A DNA stretch of 64,000 nucleotides, from positions 2,604,001 to 2,668,000 of the forward strand of contig NZ_JADOTX010000001.1 of assembly GCF_015751765.1 (NCBI RefSeq). Direction: 5' to 3'. This document shows, one piece after another, positions 27,241 through 36,296 of this stretch (the first letter of the stretch is position 1; the number at the start of each line of letters is the position of its first letter). The notes beneath the pieces were generated by a model. It ran no database searches and had not been told where the DNA came from. It saw only the letters and a list, made by a program, of their open reading frames with translations. The position numbers were made by a program, and so were the translations under genes. This DNA comes from Micromonospora ureilytica (lineage in GTDB: Bacteria; Actinomycetota; Actinomycetes; Mycobacteriales; Micromonosporaceae).

Positions 27241-27732
27241 TCAGCGCCAGCCGTAGCCGGCGCGCAACGCCTGCCCGACCCGGTCGAACCGGGGCCGATC
27301 CAACACGGCGCCCTCCCGGCGGATGCTGTCCTCGCGCATGGTGAGCACCCGGTCCAGCCGGACCCAGCTCGGCCGGTTGTCGCGGTCCCACTCACCCGGC
27401 CCGAGCGCGAACCAGTGCCGCTGCCCGTCCCGCTCGCTCTGGCTGGACAGCATCAACCCGAACAGGGTCCGGCTGTGCCGCCCGACGACCAGCACCGGTC
27501 GGTCCTTGCCCTGGCGCGGGTCGTCCTCGTACGGCACCCACGTCCAGACGATCTCGCCCGGGTCGGCCTGACCGTCCCGCTCCGGAGCGTAGGTCAGCTC
27601 CCGACGCTGCAACGCGCTCACCTGACGGCGGCGGGCCACCTGCGCGGGCGCCGGCCCGGTACGCCGGGGCGACGGGATCACCGCACCGACCCGAGAGATA
27701 CGCGCCGCGACATTCCTCAACAGACCAGCCAC
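27241..27732 (-). CDS. PemK/MazF-type endoribonuclease-like protein without a visible antitoxin
   Basis: 163 residues, GTG start at 27732. A ~50-residue basic N-terminal extension precedes the PemK/MazF barrel (GEIVWTWVPYEDDPRQGKDR, PVLVVGRH, LGPGEWDRDN, SWVRLDRVLTM). MazF-type toxins cut mRNA at short motifs; this one has no antitoxin gene on either side (NUDIX upstream, APH downstream), and the extension could replace that control or add RNA binding. Possibly a domesticated, non-toxic homologue. Confidence 0.85.
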   Translation of the reverse strand: MAGLLRNVAARISRVGAVIPSPRRTGPAPAQVARRRQVSALQRRELTYAPERDGQADPGEIVWTWVPYEDDPRQGKDRPVLVVGRHSRTLFGLMLSSQSERDGQRHWFALGPGEWDRDNRPSWVRLDRVLTMREDSIRREGAVLDRPRFDRVGQALRAGYGWR

Positions 27733-27782
27733 GGCGGGCAGCCTACCCGCCGCCGAAGCGGGCGGTGCGACAGACTGGCCCG

Positions 27783-28298
27783 ATGAACGAGCTGCCCCAC
27801 GACCTGCCGATCCTGGAGCGACGCGCGGTGCGGGTGGTGGTCACCGACGGCACCGACCGGGTGTTGTTGTTTCACACCCACGACCCGGACCACCCCCGGC
27901 TGGGCACCTGGTGGGAGCTGCCGGGCGGCGGCATGGACCCCGGTGAGACCTACCGCGACACGGCGGTGCGGGAGCTACGGGAGGAGACCGGCATCGTGGT
28001 CACCGCCGACCAGGTGGGCGCGCCGACCTGGCGACGGCGGGCGAGCTTCCTGCACCGCCAGCTGCGACACGTCCAGGACGAGGTTGTCGTCGCCGTACGA
28101 CTGGCGGGGCCCGGACCGGACGTGGACGAGGCGCACCGGCTCGACTACGAGCGGGAGGACTACTTCGGCTTCCGCTGGTGGCCGTTGGCCGAGGTGGTGG
28201 CCAGTCGGGAGCGGTTCTACCCCGGGCAGCTCCCCCGACTGATCACCCCGCTTCTCGCCGGCACGGAAATCGACGAGCCGTTCGAGCTGTGGTCGTGA
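27783..28298 (+). CDS. NUDIX hydrolase
   Basis: 171 residues from the ATG at 27783. The NUDIX box GX5EX7REUXEEXGU is complete (GGGMDPGETYRDTAVRELRE followed by ETGI). The family splits nucleoside diphosphates linked to another moiety; the substrate is unclear, with (d)NTP sanitation as the default. The serpin gene starts 26 nt after its stop and may be in the same transcript. Confidence 0.92.
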   Translation: MNELPHDLPILERRAVRVVVTDGTDRVLLFHTHDPDHPRLGTWWELPGGGMDPGETYRDTAVRELREETGIVVTADQVGAPTWRRRASFLHRQLRHVQDEVVVAVRLAGPGPDVDEAHRLDYEREDYFGFRWWPLAEVVASRERFYPGQLPRLITPLLAGTEIDEPFELWS

Positions 28299-28324
28299 GC
28301 CGGGCCGGCGGGCAGAGTGGGGGC

Positions 28325-29563
28325 ATGAGGACCGATCTGCACGGGCCGCTCTCCGCGTACGCCGCACGGCTGCACGCCACGGCCGGCGACGTCCACCACG
28401 TCGCCTCCCCGCTCGGCGCCTGGCTGCTGCTCGCTGTCACTGCCACGACGGCCGACAGCGATCCGGCGGTAGCCGACAGTGCCGCCGCGGAGCTTGCGCA
28501 GGCGCTGGGCACCGACCTGCCGAGCGCGGCCGAGATCGCCCGAACGCTGTTGGACGCGCCGCACCCGCTGGTCGGGGCCGCCACAGCTCTCTGGCACCGA
28601 TCGGGGCAGGGCGACGACGGGCCCGCAACGTGGCGGGCCGCGCTGCCCGGCACGACCGAGGTCGGCGCACTGCCCGATCAGGCCGGGTTGGACGCCTGGG
28701 CGCGCGAGCACACCCTCGGCCTGATCGAGACGTTTCCCCTGACTGTCGAATCGGACGTGGTGTTCATCCTGGCCAGCGCGTTGGCCACCCGGGTGTCCTG
28801 GGCGACCCCGTTCGACGTCGCCGACGCACGCGCGCTCGGCGCCGACAGCCCGTGGGCCGGCCTACTACGGCGGGCACTGCGCAGCCCGAGCCGGGGCCAC
28901 CGCTGCGCCATCGTGTCCACCGCGCGGGCCGGTGACGTGATCGTGCACACCGCACCCGCCCAGACGACCGACGGCGCGGGGCTGGTGGTCCTCTCGGTGG
29001 CCGCCGCGCCGCAGGTGCCACCGGCCGAGGCGCTGGCAATCGCGTACGACCTCAGCGCCGGCGCGGCCGACGGCGCGCAACCGACTGGCAACCGCTCGCT
29101 GTTCGACCTGCCGCTCGGTGAGGCTCCGCTGTGGACGCTGGCCGAGGAACGGGTACACACCTGGGCCCGCGACGGCCGCGAAGAGCGGCACACCGCCGTC
29201 CTCCCCTGCTGGTCCGCTCGCAACGACCATGACCTGACCGACCCGGCGCTCGGCTTCCCCGCCGCGGTGACCACGCTCGCGACGGCGCTGGCGCTGCCGG
29301 AGGACGGCTTCGAGGCACGGCAGACGGCGGTGGCCCGGTTCGACAGGTACGGCTTCGAGGCGGCGGCGGTGACCGGCATGGCCGGGATCACCAGCATGCC
29401 GCCGGAGGGCGTGGCCCGCACCGCCGAGCTGCGCTTCGGCCACCCGTACGCGGTGGTGGCCGTCGCCACCGACGCCGGGGCCGACGGCGTCACCGGCCCG
29501 TGGCACGGGGTGCCGGTCTTCTCCGCCTGGGTCGCCGAGCCCGAGGAGGTCTCTGAGGCATGA
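28325..29563 (+). CDS. Serpin-family protein, probably cytoplasmic
   Basis: 412 residues. Serpin hallmarks are LIETFPLTVESDVVFILASA in the breach/strand region, a reactive-centre-loop hinge Glu345-Ala-Ala-Ala-Val-Thr350, and C-terminal FGHPYAVVAVATD and FSAWVAEP. The scissile region after the hinge is rich in Met and small residues (GMAGITSM), so a chymotrypsin- or subtilisin-like target is plausible. There is no signal peptide, so it may guard against internal proteases. Bacterial serpins are uncommon. Start could be slightly upstream. Confidence 0.8.
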   Translation: MRTDLHGPLSAYAARLHATAGDVHHVASPLGAWLLLAVTATTADSDPAVADSAAAELAQALGTDLPSAAEIARTLLDAPHPLVGAATALWHRSGQGDDGPATWRAALPGTTEVGALPDQAGLDAWAREHTLGLIETFPLTVESDVVFILASALATRVSWATPFDVADARALGADSPWAGLLRRALRSPSRGHRCAIVSTARAGDVIVHTAPAQTTDGAGLVVLSVAAAPQVPPAEALAIAYDLSAGAADGAQPTGNRSLFDLPLGEAPLWTLAEERVHTWARDGREERHTAVLPCWSARNDHDLTDPALGFPAAVTTLATALALPEDGFEARQTAVARFDRYGFEAAAVTGMAGITSMPPEGVARTAELRFGHPYAVVAVATDAGADGVTGPWHGVPVFSAWVAEPEEVSEA

Positions 29564-29607
29564 GCCACGACGTCACCAGGGCACTCCTGGGCTGACCCCG
29601 GGCCGGG

Positions 29608-30081
29608 TCAGAACCCGCCGTCGCGCGGCAGTCGCGCCACCATCTCCCGGAACTCCCGCACCGTCATCGCCGTCCGCAGCGTGGCGAAGACGGCGCCGGT
29701 CCCGGCCCGGGCGGTGGCCGGGTCCACCCCGGCACGCTGTTCCACGCGACGAAGGAACTCCGTCGGGCCGGCGTCCATCGGGGTCGCGGCGGAACCGCCG
29801 ACCTCCAGGCCCACCCCGCTGGTCAACCCATCAGCGCCGGCACCCGAATCGGGGGCCGGGGCCGGGGCCGGACCGGAGGCCGGGTCCGGGGCCGGACCGG
29901 TCAGGTAGCCGCCGACCTCGTTGGGGAGGTGCCCGACGAGGTCGCCGGGCGCGTCGCCGGTCACCCGCTCGGCCAACGTCTGGAGCACGGCGCGGGCGAG
30001 CACGCCGGCCTCCTCGGCCGGCAGGCCGGACCGTTGGGACACCGCGTCGATGAAGTACGGGAACCCGTCGCCGTCGGTCAC
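29608..30081 (-). CDS. DUF2267 protein with two repeat halves
   Basis: About 157 residues from a GTG at 30081; a TTG at 30114, 8 nt beyond the preceding NUDIX stop, is equally possible because neither has a good ribosome binding site. Two similar DUF2267 segments (FPYFIDAVSQRSGLPAEEAG and TEFLRRVEQRAGVDPATARA) are joined by a Pro/Ala/Gly-rich linker of ~45 residues. The family is common in actinobacteria and of unknown function, often near stress genes. Downstream of and probably co-transcribed with the NUDIX gene. Confidence 0.85.
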   Translation of the reverse strand: MTDGDGFPYFIDAVSQRSGLPAEEAGVLARAVLQTLAERVTGDAPGDLVGHLPNEVGGYLTGPAPDPASGPAPAPAPDSGAGADGLTSGVGLEVGGSAATPMDAGPTEFLRRVEQRAGVDPATARAGTGAVFATLRTAMTVREFREMVARLPRDGGF

Positions 30082-30121
30082 GCTCGGGCGGTTACCCCTG
30101 GCCCGCCGGGACAAACTGCCG

Positions 30122-30520
30122 CTAGCGAAGCAGACCCTCGGCCAGCAGGTGGTCGAAGATGATCTGGTCGACCGGTGAGGTGCGGTGCTGGTCCGCGTAC
30201 CCGAGCCAGGCCATCTCGGCGATCTCGCTGGCCGGCCGCAGCTGGCCCTGATAGCCGGCCCGGTAGCAGGTCATCCGCACGGTGACGCCGGCCGCGTGGC
30301 TGTGCGCCTGAGCGGTGAAGGTGCCCAGGTGTACGGCATCGCGCACGTCGACCTCGACGCTCAACTCCTCGTCGATCTCCCGGCGCAGGGTCTCCAGGTC
30401 GGTCTCGCCCGGCTCGCGCTTTCCACCCGGCAGGTACCAGACGTCCTTGCCGGCCGACCGGGTGCTCAGCACCCGACCGTCCTCGATGAGGATCCAGGCC
30501 ACCTTGTCGATCTCGCGCAC
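30122..30520 (-). CDS. NUDIX hydrolase (MutT-like)
   Basis: 132 residues from a GTG at 30520, chosen because GGAGGG is 6 nt upstream. NUDIX box complete: GGKREPGETDLETLRREIDE followed by EL. Length and motif spacing fit a MutT-type nucleotide sanitizer. It is transcribed leftward into the DUF2267 gene and lies 51 nt past the glycosidase stop. Confidence 0.92.
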   Translation of the reverse strand: MREIDKVAWILIEDGRVLSTRSAGKDVWYLPGGKREPGETDLETLRREIDEELSVEVDVRDAVHLGTFTAQAHSHAAGVTVRMTCYRAGYQGQLRPASEIAEMAWLGYADQHRTSPVDQIIFDHLLAEGLLR

Positions 30521-30571
30521 GATGCTCCCTCCAGCCGCCGGGACCGGGGACGCTACCACCCGGCACCGCGC

Positions 30572-31978
30572 TCATTCGGCCAGCAGGTCGAGCAGCAACG
30601 CGGCGGTCCAGCTGAACGCCGGCGAGCCCAGCCCGACGCCGGTGTCCGGGTGGAAGTACTCGTGGCAGCCGGCCCCGGCGACCAGACCGATCATCGAGCG
30701 GCGCAGCCCGGCGGCCAGCTCCGGGTGCCCGTGCGCGAGCAGCCCGCGCCGGACCAGCCAGCCGATGTTGAGCCAGCTCGGCCCGCGCCAGTAGCGCAGC
30801 GGCTCGAAGTCGGGTGCGGTGCGGTCGTAGGTGGGTAGCGGCCGGTCCATCCGCCGGGCCACCCCGAAGCGCGCCGACCGGGCCTCGACGACCAGCGCGT
30901 CGGCCTGCCGGGTCGGCAGGTCGGGAAGGATCAGCGGGGTCAACCCGAGCACGGTACGGGCGCTCACCAGGCGGTCGGTTCGCAGGTCACGAGGCTGGAA
31001 CGTGCCGGCGCCCCTGTCGTGCAGCCGCCGAAGGAGCGCTTCGGTGATCCGGGCCGCGCGGGCCCGGTGCGGCCCGGGGTCGGCGCCGACGAGCGCGGCG
31101 ATCTCGGCGAGGGCGTGTTCGGCGGCCCCGAACGCCGCGTTGAACAGCGGGCACTCCACCAGGAACGGGTGACCGGCGGCCAGGTCCCGGTCGGAGTAAC
31201 CCTGGTCGCGGTAGGCGGCGACGATCGCCAGGTAACGCGCGTAGTCCAGGTCCGTGGGGCGGTGCGCGGCGTCGGCGTGCGCGGTGTCGTGTCGACGGTA
31301 CGCGGACATGACGGCCGCCTCGGCCGGCACCGCGGCCATCGGCTCGTCCCACGCCGGGCTGTTGTCCAACCCGGACTCCCACGGGTGCACGATGCAGACC
31401 AGCCCGTCGCCGGCCACGTCCCGCCGGTCGGCCAGGTAGCGCTGTTGGGCGACAAACGCGGGGTATAGCCGGCGCAGCGCCGCCAGGCCGGTGGGGTCGG
31501 GCGCCCGCCGGTACGCCAGCAACGCGGCGAGCGCGTGCACCGGCGGCTGGACCAGGCCGGAGGTGGCCACCGTCGGTGCTCCCGGCACGTCGGCCGAGCG
31601 CCACATCTCCGGCCCCGGGAAGTACGCGCCGACCCGCAGCGCCGGGTTGAACACGATGTGCGGCACCCGTCCGTCGGCCCACTGCGCCCGGAACAGGCTC
31701 GTCAGCTCCCGCCAGGCGCGGTCGGGGCGGACCTGGGCCAACCCGATGGCGATGAACGCGGAGTCCCAGCTCCACTGGTGCGGGTAGAGCGTGCGCGAGG
31801 GCACCGTGTGGTCGTGCTCCCAGTTGGCGTCGAGCGTGTCGACAGCGAGTCGACGCAGCCCGGTCGCGTCGGTCGGGCCACCCGTGCCGGCGACGTCGGC
31901 GCGCGTCGGTCCGGTGTCAGCGATCGCGTCGACACCGGCGGTCGCGTCGACACTTGTCGGCCCGGCGTCGGCGGTCAC
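30572..31978 (-). CDS. (alpha/alpha)6-barrel glycosidase (GH63/MGH1-like)
   Basis: 468 residues. GTG start at 31978 overlaps the stop of the isomerase gene (GTGA), so the two are coupled. The barrel domain has HQWSWDSAFIAIGLAQVRPD, VECPLFNAAFGAAEHALAEI and RYWRGPSWLNIGWLVRRGLL, the pattern of mannosylglycerate hydrolase-like GH63 enzymes. No signal peptide, so it acts on an imported oligosaccharide or glucosylglycerate-type glycoside. Last gene of the leftward catabolic operon. Confidence 0.88.
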   Translation of the reverse strand: MTADAGPTSVDATAGVDAIADTGPTRADVAGTGGPTDATGLRRLAVDTLDANWEHDHTVPSRTLYPHQWSWDSAFIAIGLAQVRPDRAWRELTSLFRAQWADGRVPHIVFNPALRVGAYFPGPEMWRSADVPGAPTVATSGLVQPPVHALAALLAYRRAPDPTGLAALRRLYPAFVAQQRYLADRRDVAGDGLVCIVHPWESGLDNSPAWDEPMAAVPAEAAVMSAYRRHDTAHADAAHRPTDLDYARYLAIVAAYRDQGYSDRDLAAGHPFLVECPLFNAAFGAAEHALAEIAALVGADPGPHRARAARITEALLRRLHDRGAGTFQPRDLRTDRLVSARTVLGLTPLILPDLPTRQADALVVEARSARFGVARRMDRPLPTYDRTAPDFEPLRYWRGPSWLNIGWLVRRGLLAHGHPELAAGLRRSMIGLVAGAGCHEYFHPDTGVGLGSPAFSWTAALLLDLLAE

Positions 31979-32796
31979 GCGGCGGCCCGCCGGGGCAACG
32001 CGTGCCGCAGCACCGTGGCGGCCTGTTGCAGGGCCCGGACCGGGTCGCCGCGGAGCCGGCACTCCAGGGCCAGCCAGCCCCGGTAGTCCAGCTCCAGCAG
32101 CGTACGCACCAGCGCCGGCCAGTCCAGGTGCCCGGCGCCGGGCTGGTACCGGTTGGAGTCGCTGACCTGCACGTGCCCGAGGTACGGCGCGGCGGCGCGC
32201 AGCGCGCGGTGCACGTCGTCCTCCTCGATGTTCATGTGGAAGGTATCGGCGACCACCCGGACCGACGGCAGCCCGAGTGCGGCGCAGAGCGCCACCGCCT
32301 CGTCGAGACGGTTGACCATGTGGTCCTCGTACCGGTTGAGGGGTTCCAGGAAGAGGCTGACCCCCTCGGCCCGGGCGTGCTCGCCCAGCTCGCCGAGGGC
32401 GTCGAGGAGCACCTGCCGGTCTCCGCCCGGCGGCCGGGGCGGCTCGAACGGCGGCAGTCGCCGGGAGAACATTCCCCAGGCGGCCGGGGTCATCGCCCCG
32501 ACGCCGCCCAACTCGGCGATCACCGAGAGCTGGGAGCGCAGGTTACGGACGGCGTCGGCGGACCGGGCGGGGTCGAAGTCGCCGATGAAGTGGTCCATCT
32601 CGACGCAGACGGTGGGCATCACCACCCCGGCGGCGCGGGCCCGGCGCAGCTCGGGCAGCCGGCGGGCGAACGCGAGGTCGCCGCGGCCGCGTAGCTCGAT
32701 GCCCTGGTAGCCGAGGGCGGCCGCGAGGGCGTACTTCTGGATCAGGTTGGTGCCCGGCAGGAGTTGTTCCTGACAGGCCAGCGCGATGGTGGTCAT
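31975..32796 (-). CDS. Sugar-phosphate isomerase/epimerase (xylose isomerase-like TIM barrel)
   Basis: 273 residues of AP-endonuclease-2 type TIM barrel. Metal ligands are visible: Glu in LFLEPLNRYEDHMVN, Asp/His in VADTFHMNIEED, His in HVQVSDSNR and Glu in LALECRL. Enzymes of this class interconvert keto and aldo sugars, inososes or tagatose-type compounds. Its ATG shares a base with the dehydrogenase stop (TGATG) and its stop overlaps the glycosidase start. Middle gene of the leftward operon. Confidence 0.92.
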   Translation of the reverse strand: MTTIALACQEQLLPGTNLIQKYALAAALGYQGIELRGRGDLAFARRLPELRRARAAGVVMPTVCVEMDHFIGDFDPARSADAVRNLRSQLSVIAELGGVGAMTPAAWGMFSRRLPPFEPPRPPGGDRQVLLDALGELGEHARAEGVSLFLEPLNRYEDHMVNRLDEAVALCAALGLPSVRVVADTFHMNIEEDDVHRALRAAAPYLGHVQVSDSNRYQPGAGHLDWPALVRTLLELDYRGWLALECRLRGDPVRALQQAATVLRHALPRRAAA

Positions 32797-33833
32797 CAGA
32801 ACCTCAGCACGACTTGGAGGACGTCACCGGCGCCGCGGTCGAGCAGCGCGAGGGCGTCGGCGACCGCGCTGGCGTCGACGATGTGGCTGACCAGCGGCAG
32901 CGGGTCGACGCTGCGGTCGGCCACCAGGTCCATGAAGGTCTGCGCGACCCGGTCACCGGTCCACCGTCCGGCCATGCTCGGCGCGGGGGTGGGCCCGGAG
33001 ACCTGGGCGGCCACCAACTGGATGCGGTTGTGGTGGAACTCCTCGCCAAGGCCGAGCGCGTCGGCCTGGCCCTGGTAGAAGCCGGCGGCCACGACCCGGC
33101 CGGCGTGGGCGGTGGAGCGGATCGCCTCGTGCAGCGCCGGGTACGCGCCGGACAACTCCAGGCAGACGTCGGCCCCCCGGCCGTCGGTGGCCTGGCGCAG
33201 CACGGCGGCGGCGGACGTGACAGTGGCGTCCACGATGGATCGCGCGCCGTACCGGGCGGCGTGCTCCAGCCGGTCGGGCACCGGGTCGACGGCCACCACC
33301 CGGGCCCCGGAGAGCACGGCGAGCCGGGTGGCGAGCAGCCCGATGACGCCCTGCCCGAAGACACCGACCCAGTCGCCGAGGTGCAGGTCGCCGGCGAGCA
33401 CGGCGGTCAGCGCGATGGCGCCGGGGCGGGCGAAGACCGCGACGAGCGGGTCCAGCCCGGAGGGGAGCGCACGGACCGCGTCGGCGGCGAGCACGGCCTC
33501 GGCCCGGTGCCCCCAGATGCCCCAGACGAGCTGCCCCGGATGCCGGTCGGTGACCTCCGGTGCGACCTCGATGACCTCGCCGACCTCTTCGTAGCCGAAG
33601 CCGATCAACGGGTAGGGCACCGGGGTCTGTCGGGGGACGAACATCCGGGCGACGTCGTCCCAGTCCTTGCTGAGCCGGGGATTGCTGCCCCGGTAGAGGG
33701 TCAGCTCGGTGCCGGCGGAGATGCCCGAGTAGCAGGTGCGGACTCGGACCTGGCCGGGGCCGAGCGGATCCGGTGGGCAGGGCTCGAGGCTGATGCGTCG
33801 AGGCCCGGCGAGAGAGACCACCCAGTTGCCCAT
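32796..33833 (-). CDS. Zinc-binding medium-chain dehydrogenase (MDR)
   Basis: 345 residues. GroES-like N-terminal domain (CYSGISAGTELTLYRG, GFGYEEVGEVIEVA) and a Rossmann domain with GVFGQGVIGLLATRLAVLSG. The catalytic Cys is in the first motif, as in bacteriochlorophyllide/threonine-dehydrogenase-like MDRs that oxidize polyols or inositol-like substrates. First gene of the leftward operon, divergent from the sugar transporter. Confidence 0.9.
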   Translation of the reverse strand: MGNWVVSLAGPRRISLEPCPPDPLGPGQVRVRTCYSGISAGTELTLYRGSNPRLSKDWDDVARMFVPRQTPVPYPLIGFGYEEVGEVIEVAPEVTDRHPGQLVWGIWGHRAEAVLAADAVRALPSGLDPLVAVFARPGAIALTAVLAGDLHLGDWVGVFGQGVIGLLATRLAVLSGARVVAVDPVPDRLEHAARYGARSIVDATVTSAAAVLRQATDGRGADVCLELSGAYPALHEAIRSTAHAGRVVAAGFYQGQADALGLGEEFHHNRIQLVAAQVSGPTPAPSMAGRWTGDRVAQTFMDLVADRSVDPLPLVSHIVDASAVADALALLDRGAGDVLQVVLRF

Positions 33834-33864
33834 GTGTCACATCCCGGTAGCACTGGGCTCCAGG

Positions 33865-33901
33865 ATAGCAAAAAATCGCGATATGTCTTGCTATTGATCA
33901 A
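33865..33901. promoter_or_regulatory. Divergent control region of the sugar locus (nested palindromes)
   Basis: In an AT-rich 115-bp gap: inverted repeat ATAGCAA (33865-33871) / TTGCTAT (33888-33894), enclosing palindrome ATCGCGAT (33875-33882), and next to it TTGATCAA (33894-33901). Likely shared operator for both operons; no regulator gene lies next to it, so control is in trans. Confidence 0.55.
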
Positions 33902-33948
33902 TCGAAGGTGTTGGATCCGTCATGTACCCTTCGAGAGGAGTGCCACCG

Positions 33949-35343
33949 ATGTCAGCACCTCCGAGGCGGATACTCGCCACCACCCTGATCCTGGCACTTA
34001 CCACGTCCACCCTGCTGGCCTGCGGCGACGACGGATCGGACAGCAACAGCAAGAAGATCACCGTCTGGAGCCTGGAAGACGTGGCCGACCGGGTCACCGC
34101 CACCAAGGCGATCATCGCCGACTTCACCGCCAAGACCGGGATCCAGGTCGATCTCGTGACCGTCAACGAGGACCAGTTCCCCTCCCTGATCGCCGCCAAC
34201 GCCGCCGCCGGTGACCTGCCCGACGTGGTCGGGTCGGTCTCCCTCGCCGGCATCCGTACGCTCGCCGGCAACGAGCTGCTGCACGCCTCGGCGAACGCCG
34301 AGGTCATCGACAAGCTCGGCAGGCAGACGTTCTCCCCCCGAGCGCTGGAGCTCACCTCCGACGACGGCAAACAGCTCTCCGTACCCAGCGACGGGTGGGG
34401 GCAGCTGCTCGTCTACCGCAAGGACCTGTTCGCCGCGGCCAGCCTGCCCGCCCCCGACACGTACGAGCGGATAACCGCCGCCGCGGCGCGGCTGAACACC
34501 GGCGGCGTCGCCGGGATCACCGCGGCGACCGCCCCCAGCGACGTGTTCACCCAGCAGACCTTCGAGCACCTGGCGCTTGCCAACGGCTGTCAGCTCACCG
34601 ACGACTCGGGCAAGGTCACACTGGATTCGCCCCAGTGCGTCGAGGCGTTCCGCTTCTACGGTGACCTGATCCGCACCAGCTCCGTGAAGGGCGCGCAGGA
34701 CGTGGACACCACCCGGGCCACCTACTTCGCGGGCAAAGCGGCCATGGTGGTCTGGTCACCGTTCATCCTCGACGAGCTGGCCGGGCTGCGCAACGACGCC
34801 AAGCCGACCTGCCCCCAGTGCCAGGCCGACCCGGCGTTCCTCGCCAAGAACAGCGGGTTCGTCACCGCGATCAAGGGCCCGAACGGCAGCGAGCCGGCCC
34901 AGTACGGCGAGATCAGCTCCTGGGCCGTGCTGGACGGCGCGGCGGCCGACCCGGCGAAGTCCTTCGTGGAGTACATGCTCGGCGACGGCTACCCGCGCTG
35001 GTTCGGCATGTCCCCGGAGGGCCGCTTCCCGGTGCGCAAGGGCACCCCGGCCGAGCCGGAGGCGTACCTCACCGCCTGGAACACCAGCCAGGCGGGCGTG
35101 GACGCGAAGAAGCCCCTCGCCGACGTGTACGGCGACGAGGTGCTGGCCACGCTGCGCCGCAGCCCGGACACCTTCGGGCGGTGGGGTCTCAGCCAGGGGC
35201 AGGGCAAGCTCGTCGGTGCCATGCTCGGTGAGTTGCCGGTGCCCAAGGTGTTGGGCGACCTCATCGCGGGCAAGTCCGACGCCGCGGCCACCGCCAACCG
35301 CGCCAAGAAGGACGTCGACGCCATCAAGGCCGGCGTCAATTGA
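33949..35343 (+). CDS. Sugar ABC transporter substrate-binding lipoprotein
   Basis: 464 residues from the ATG at 33949 (GAGAGGAG upstream). Lipobox around LLAC puts the lipidated Cys near residue 25; the rest is the SBP_bac_1 (family 1) fold (KKITVWSLEDVADRVTATKA, DLPDVVGSVS, GQLLVYRKDLFAAASLP, AAMVVWSPFILDELAG). It captures an extracellular mono- or oligosaccharide for the two permeases that follow. The stop overlaps the next start by three bases. Confidence 0.94.
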   Translation: MSAPPRRILATTLILALTTSTLLACGDDGSDSNSKKITVWSLEDVADRVTATKAIIADFTAKTGIQVDLVTVNEDQFPSLIAANAAAGDLPDVVGSVSLAGIRTLAGNELLHASANAEVIDKLGRQTFSPRALELTSDDGKQLSVPSDGWGQLLVYRKDLFAAASLPAPDTYERITAAAARLNTGGVAGITAATAPSDVFTQQTFEHLALANGCQLTDDSGKVTLDSPQCVEAFRFYGDLIRTSSVKGAQDVDTTRATYFAGKAAMVVWSPFILDELAGLRNDAKPTCPQCQADPAFLAKNSGFVTAIKGPNGSEPAQYGEISSWAVLDGAAADPAKSFVEYMLGDGYPRWFGMSPEGRFPVRKGTPAEPEAYLTAWNTSQAGVDAKKPLADVYGDEVLATLRRSPDTFGRWGLSQGQGKLVGAMLGELPVPKVLGDLIAGKSDAAATANRAKKDVDAIKAGVN

Positions 35344-36296
35344 CCACCACCGCGCCCGGCCCCGGCCGCTCCCCCACCCGGGAGCGGCCGGCGCCACCCC
35401 GGCGCCGACCACTGACCCTGCGCCGCCGCGAATCCCGGGCCGGGCTGGCGCTTGTCGCACCGACCCTGCTCGTCACCATCGCGGTCATCGGAATCCCGAT
35501 CGTGTGGACCGTGGTGCTCGCCTTTCAGCGGGTCCGCCTCGCCACCCTGCGCAAGACCGGGCTGTTCGGCGAGTTCACCATGGACAACATCGACCGGGTC
35601 CTGCACACCCCGGGCTTCGCCGAGACGCTGTGGGTCACGCTGATCTACAGCATCGGTGGCACCGTCGGGTCGATCCTGCTCGGTCTGGTGGCCGCCCTGG
35701 TCGTCCGCCGGCCGTTCCGGGGCCGCACCCTGGTCCGGGCGTCCATGCTGCTGCCGTACGTGGCGCCGGTGGTCGCTGTGACGTTCGTCTGGCAGGTGAT
35801 GCTCGACCCGCAGCTCGGCATCGTCAACGCGTGGGGCCAACGCCTGCTCGGTTGGGATGCCCCGGTGCCGTTCCTGACCCAGGAGTCGACGGCGCTGGCC
35901 ACGGTGATCGTCTTCGAGGCGTGGCGGTACTTCCCGTTCGCGTTCCTGTTCCTGCTGGCCCGGCTCCAGGCGGTGCCCGGTGAGTTGGAGGAGGCCGCCC
36001 GTGTCGACGGCGCCACGCCCACCCAGCGGTTCCGACACATCCTGCTACCGCAACTGCTGCCGGTGATCGCCCTGCTGGGCGTGCTGCGCTTCATCATGAC
36101 GTTCAACAAGTTCGACGACGTCTACCTGCTCACCGGCGGTGCGGCCGGCACCGAGGTGGTCAGCGTGCGGGTGTACGAGTTCCTCACCGCCCGGACCGAC
36201 ATCGGGGCCGCGGCCGCGCAGGCGGTCGTGTTGGCAGTGGTGCTGATCGTGTTCGTGCTGATCTATCTGCGCTTCTTCGGACGGAGGGTGAGCTGA
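35340..36296 (+). CDS. Sugar ABC transporter permease (MalF-type)
   Basis: 318 residues from a TTG start that overlaps the previous stop (TTGA), so it is translationally coupled. Six transmembrane helices after a ~35-residue Pro/Arg-rich leader, and the EAA loop ELEEAARVDGATPTQRFRHI that docks the ATPase. Works with the MalG-type partner next to it. TTG is unusual but no better start exists in frame before the first helix. Confidence 0.93.
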   Translation: MTTTAPGPGRSPTRERPAPPRRRPLTLRRRESRAGLALVAPTLLVTIAVIGIPIVWTVVLAFQRVRLATLRKTGLFGEFTMDNIDRVLHTPGFAETLWVTLIYSIGGTVGSILLGLVAALVVRRPFRGRTLVRASMLLPYVAPVVAVTFVWQVMLDPQLGIVNAWGQRLLGWDAPVPFLTQESTALATVIVFEAWRYFPFAFLFLLARLQAVPGELEEAARVDGATPTQRFRHILLPQLLPVIALLGVLRFIMTFNKFDDVYLLTGGAAGTEVVSVRVYEFLTARTDIGAAAAQAVVLAVVLIVFVLIYLRFFGRRVS

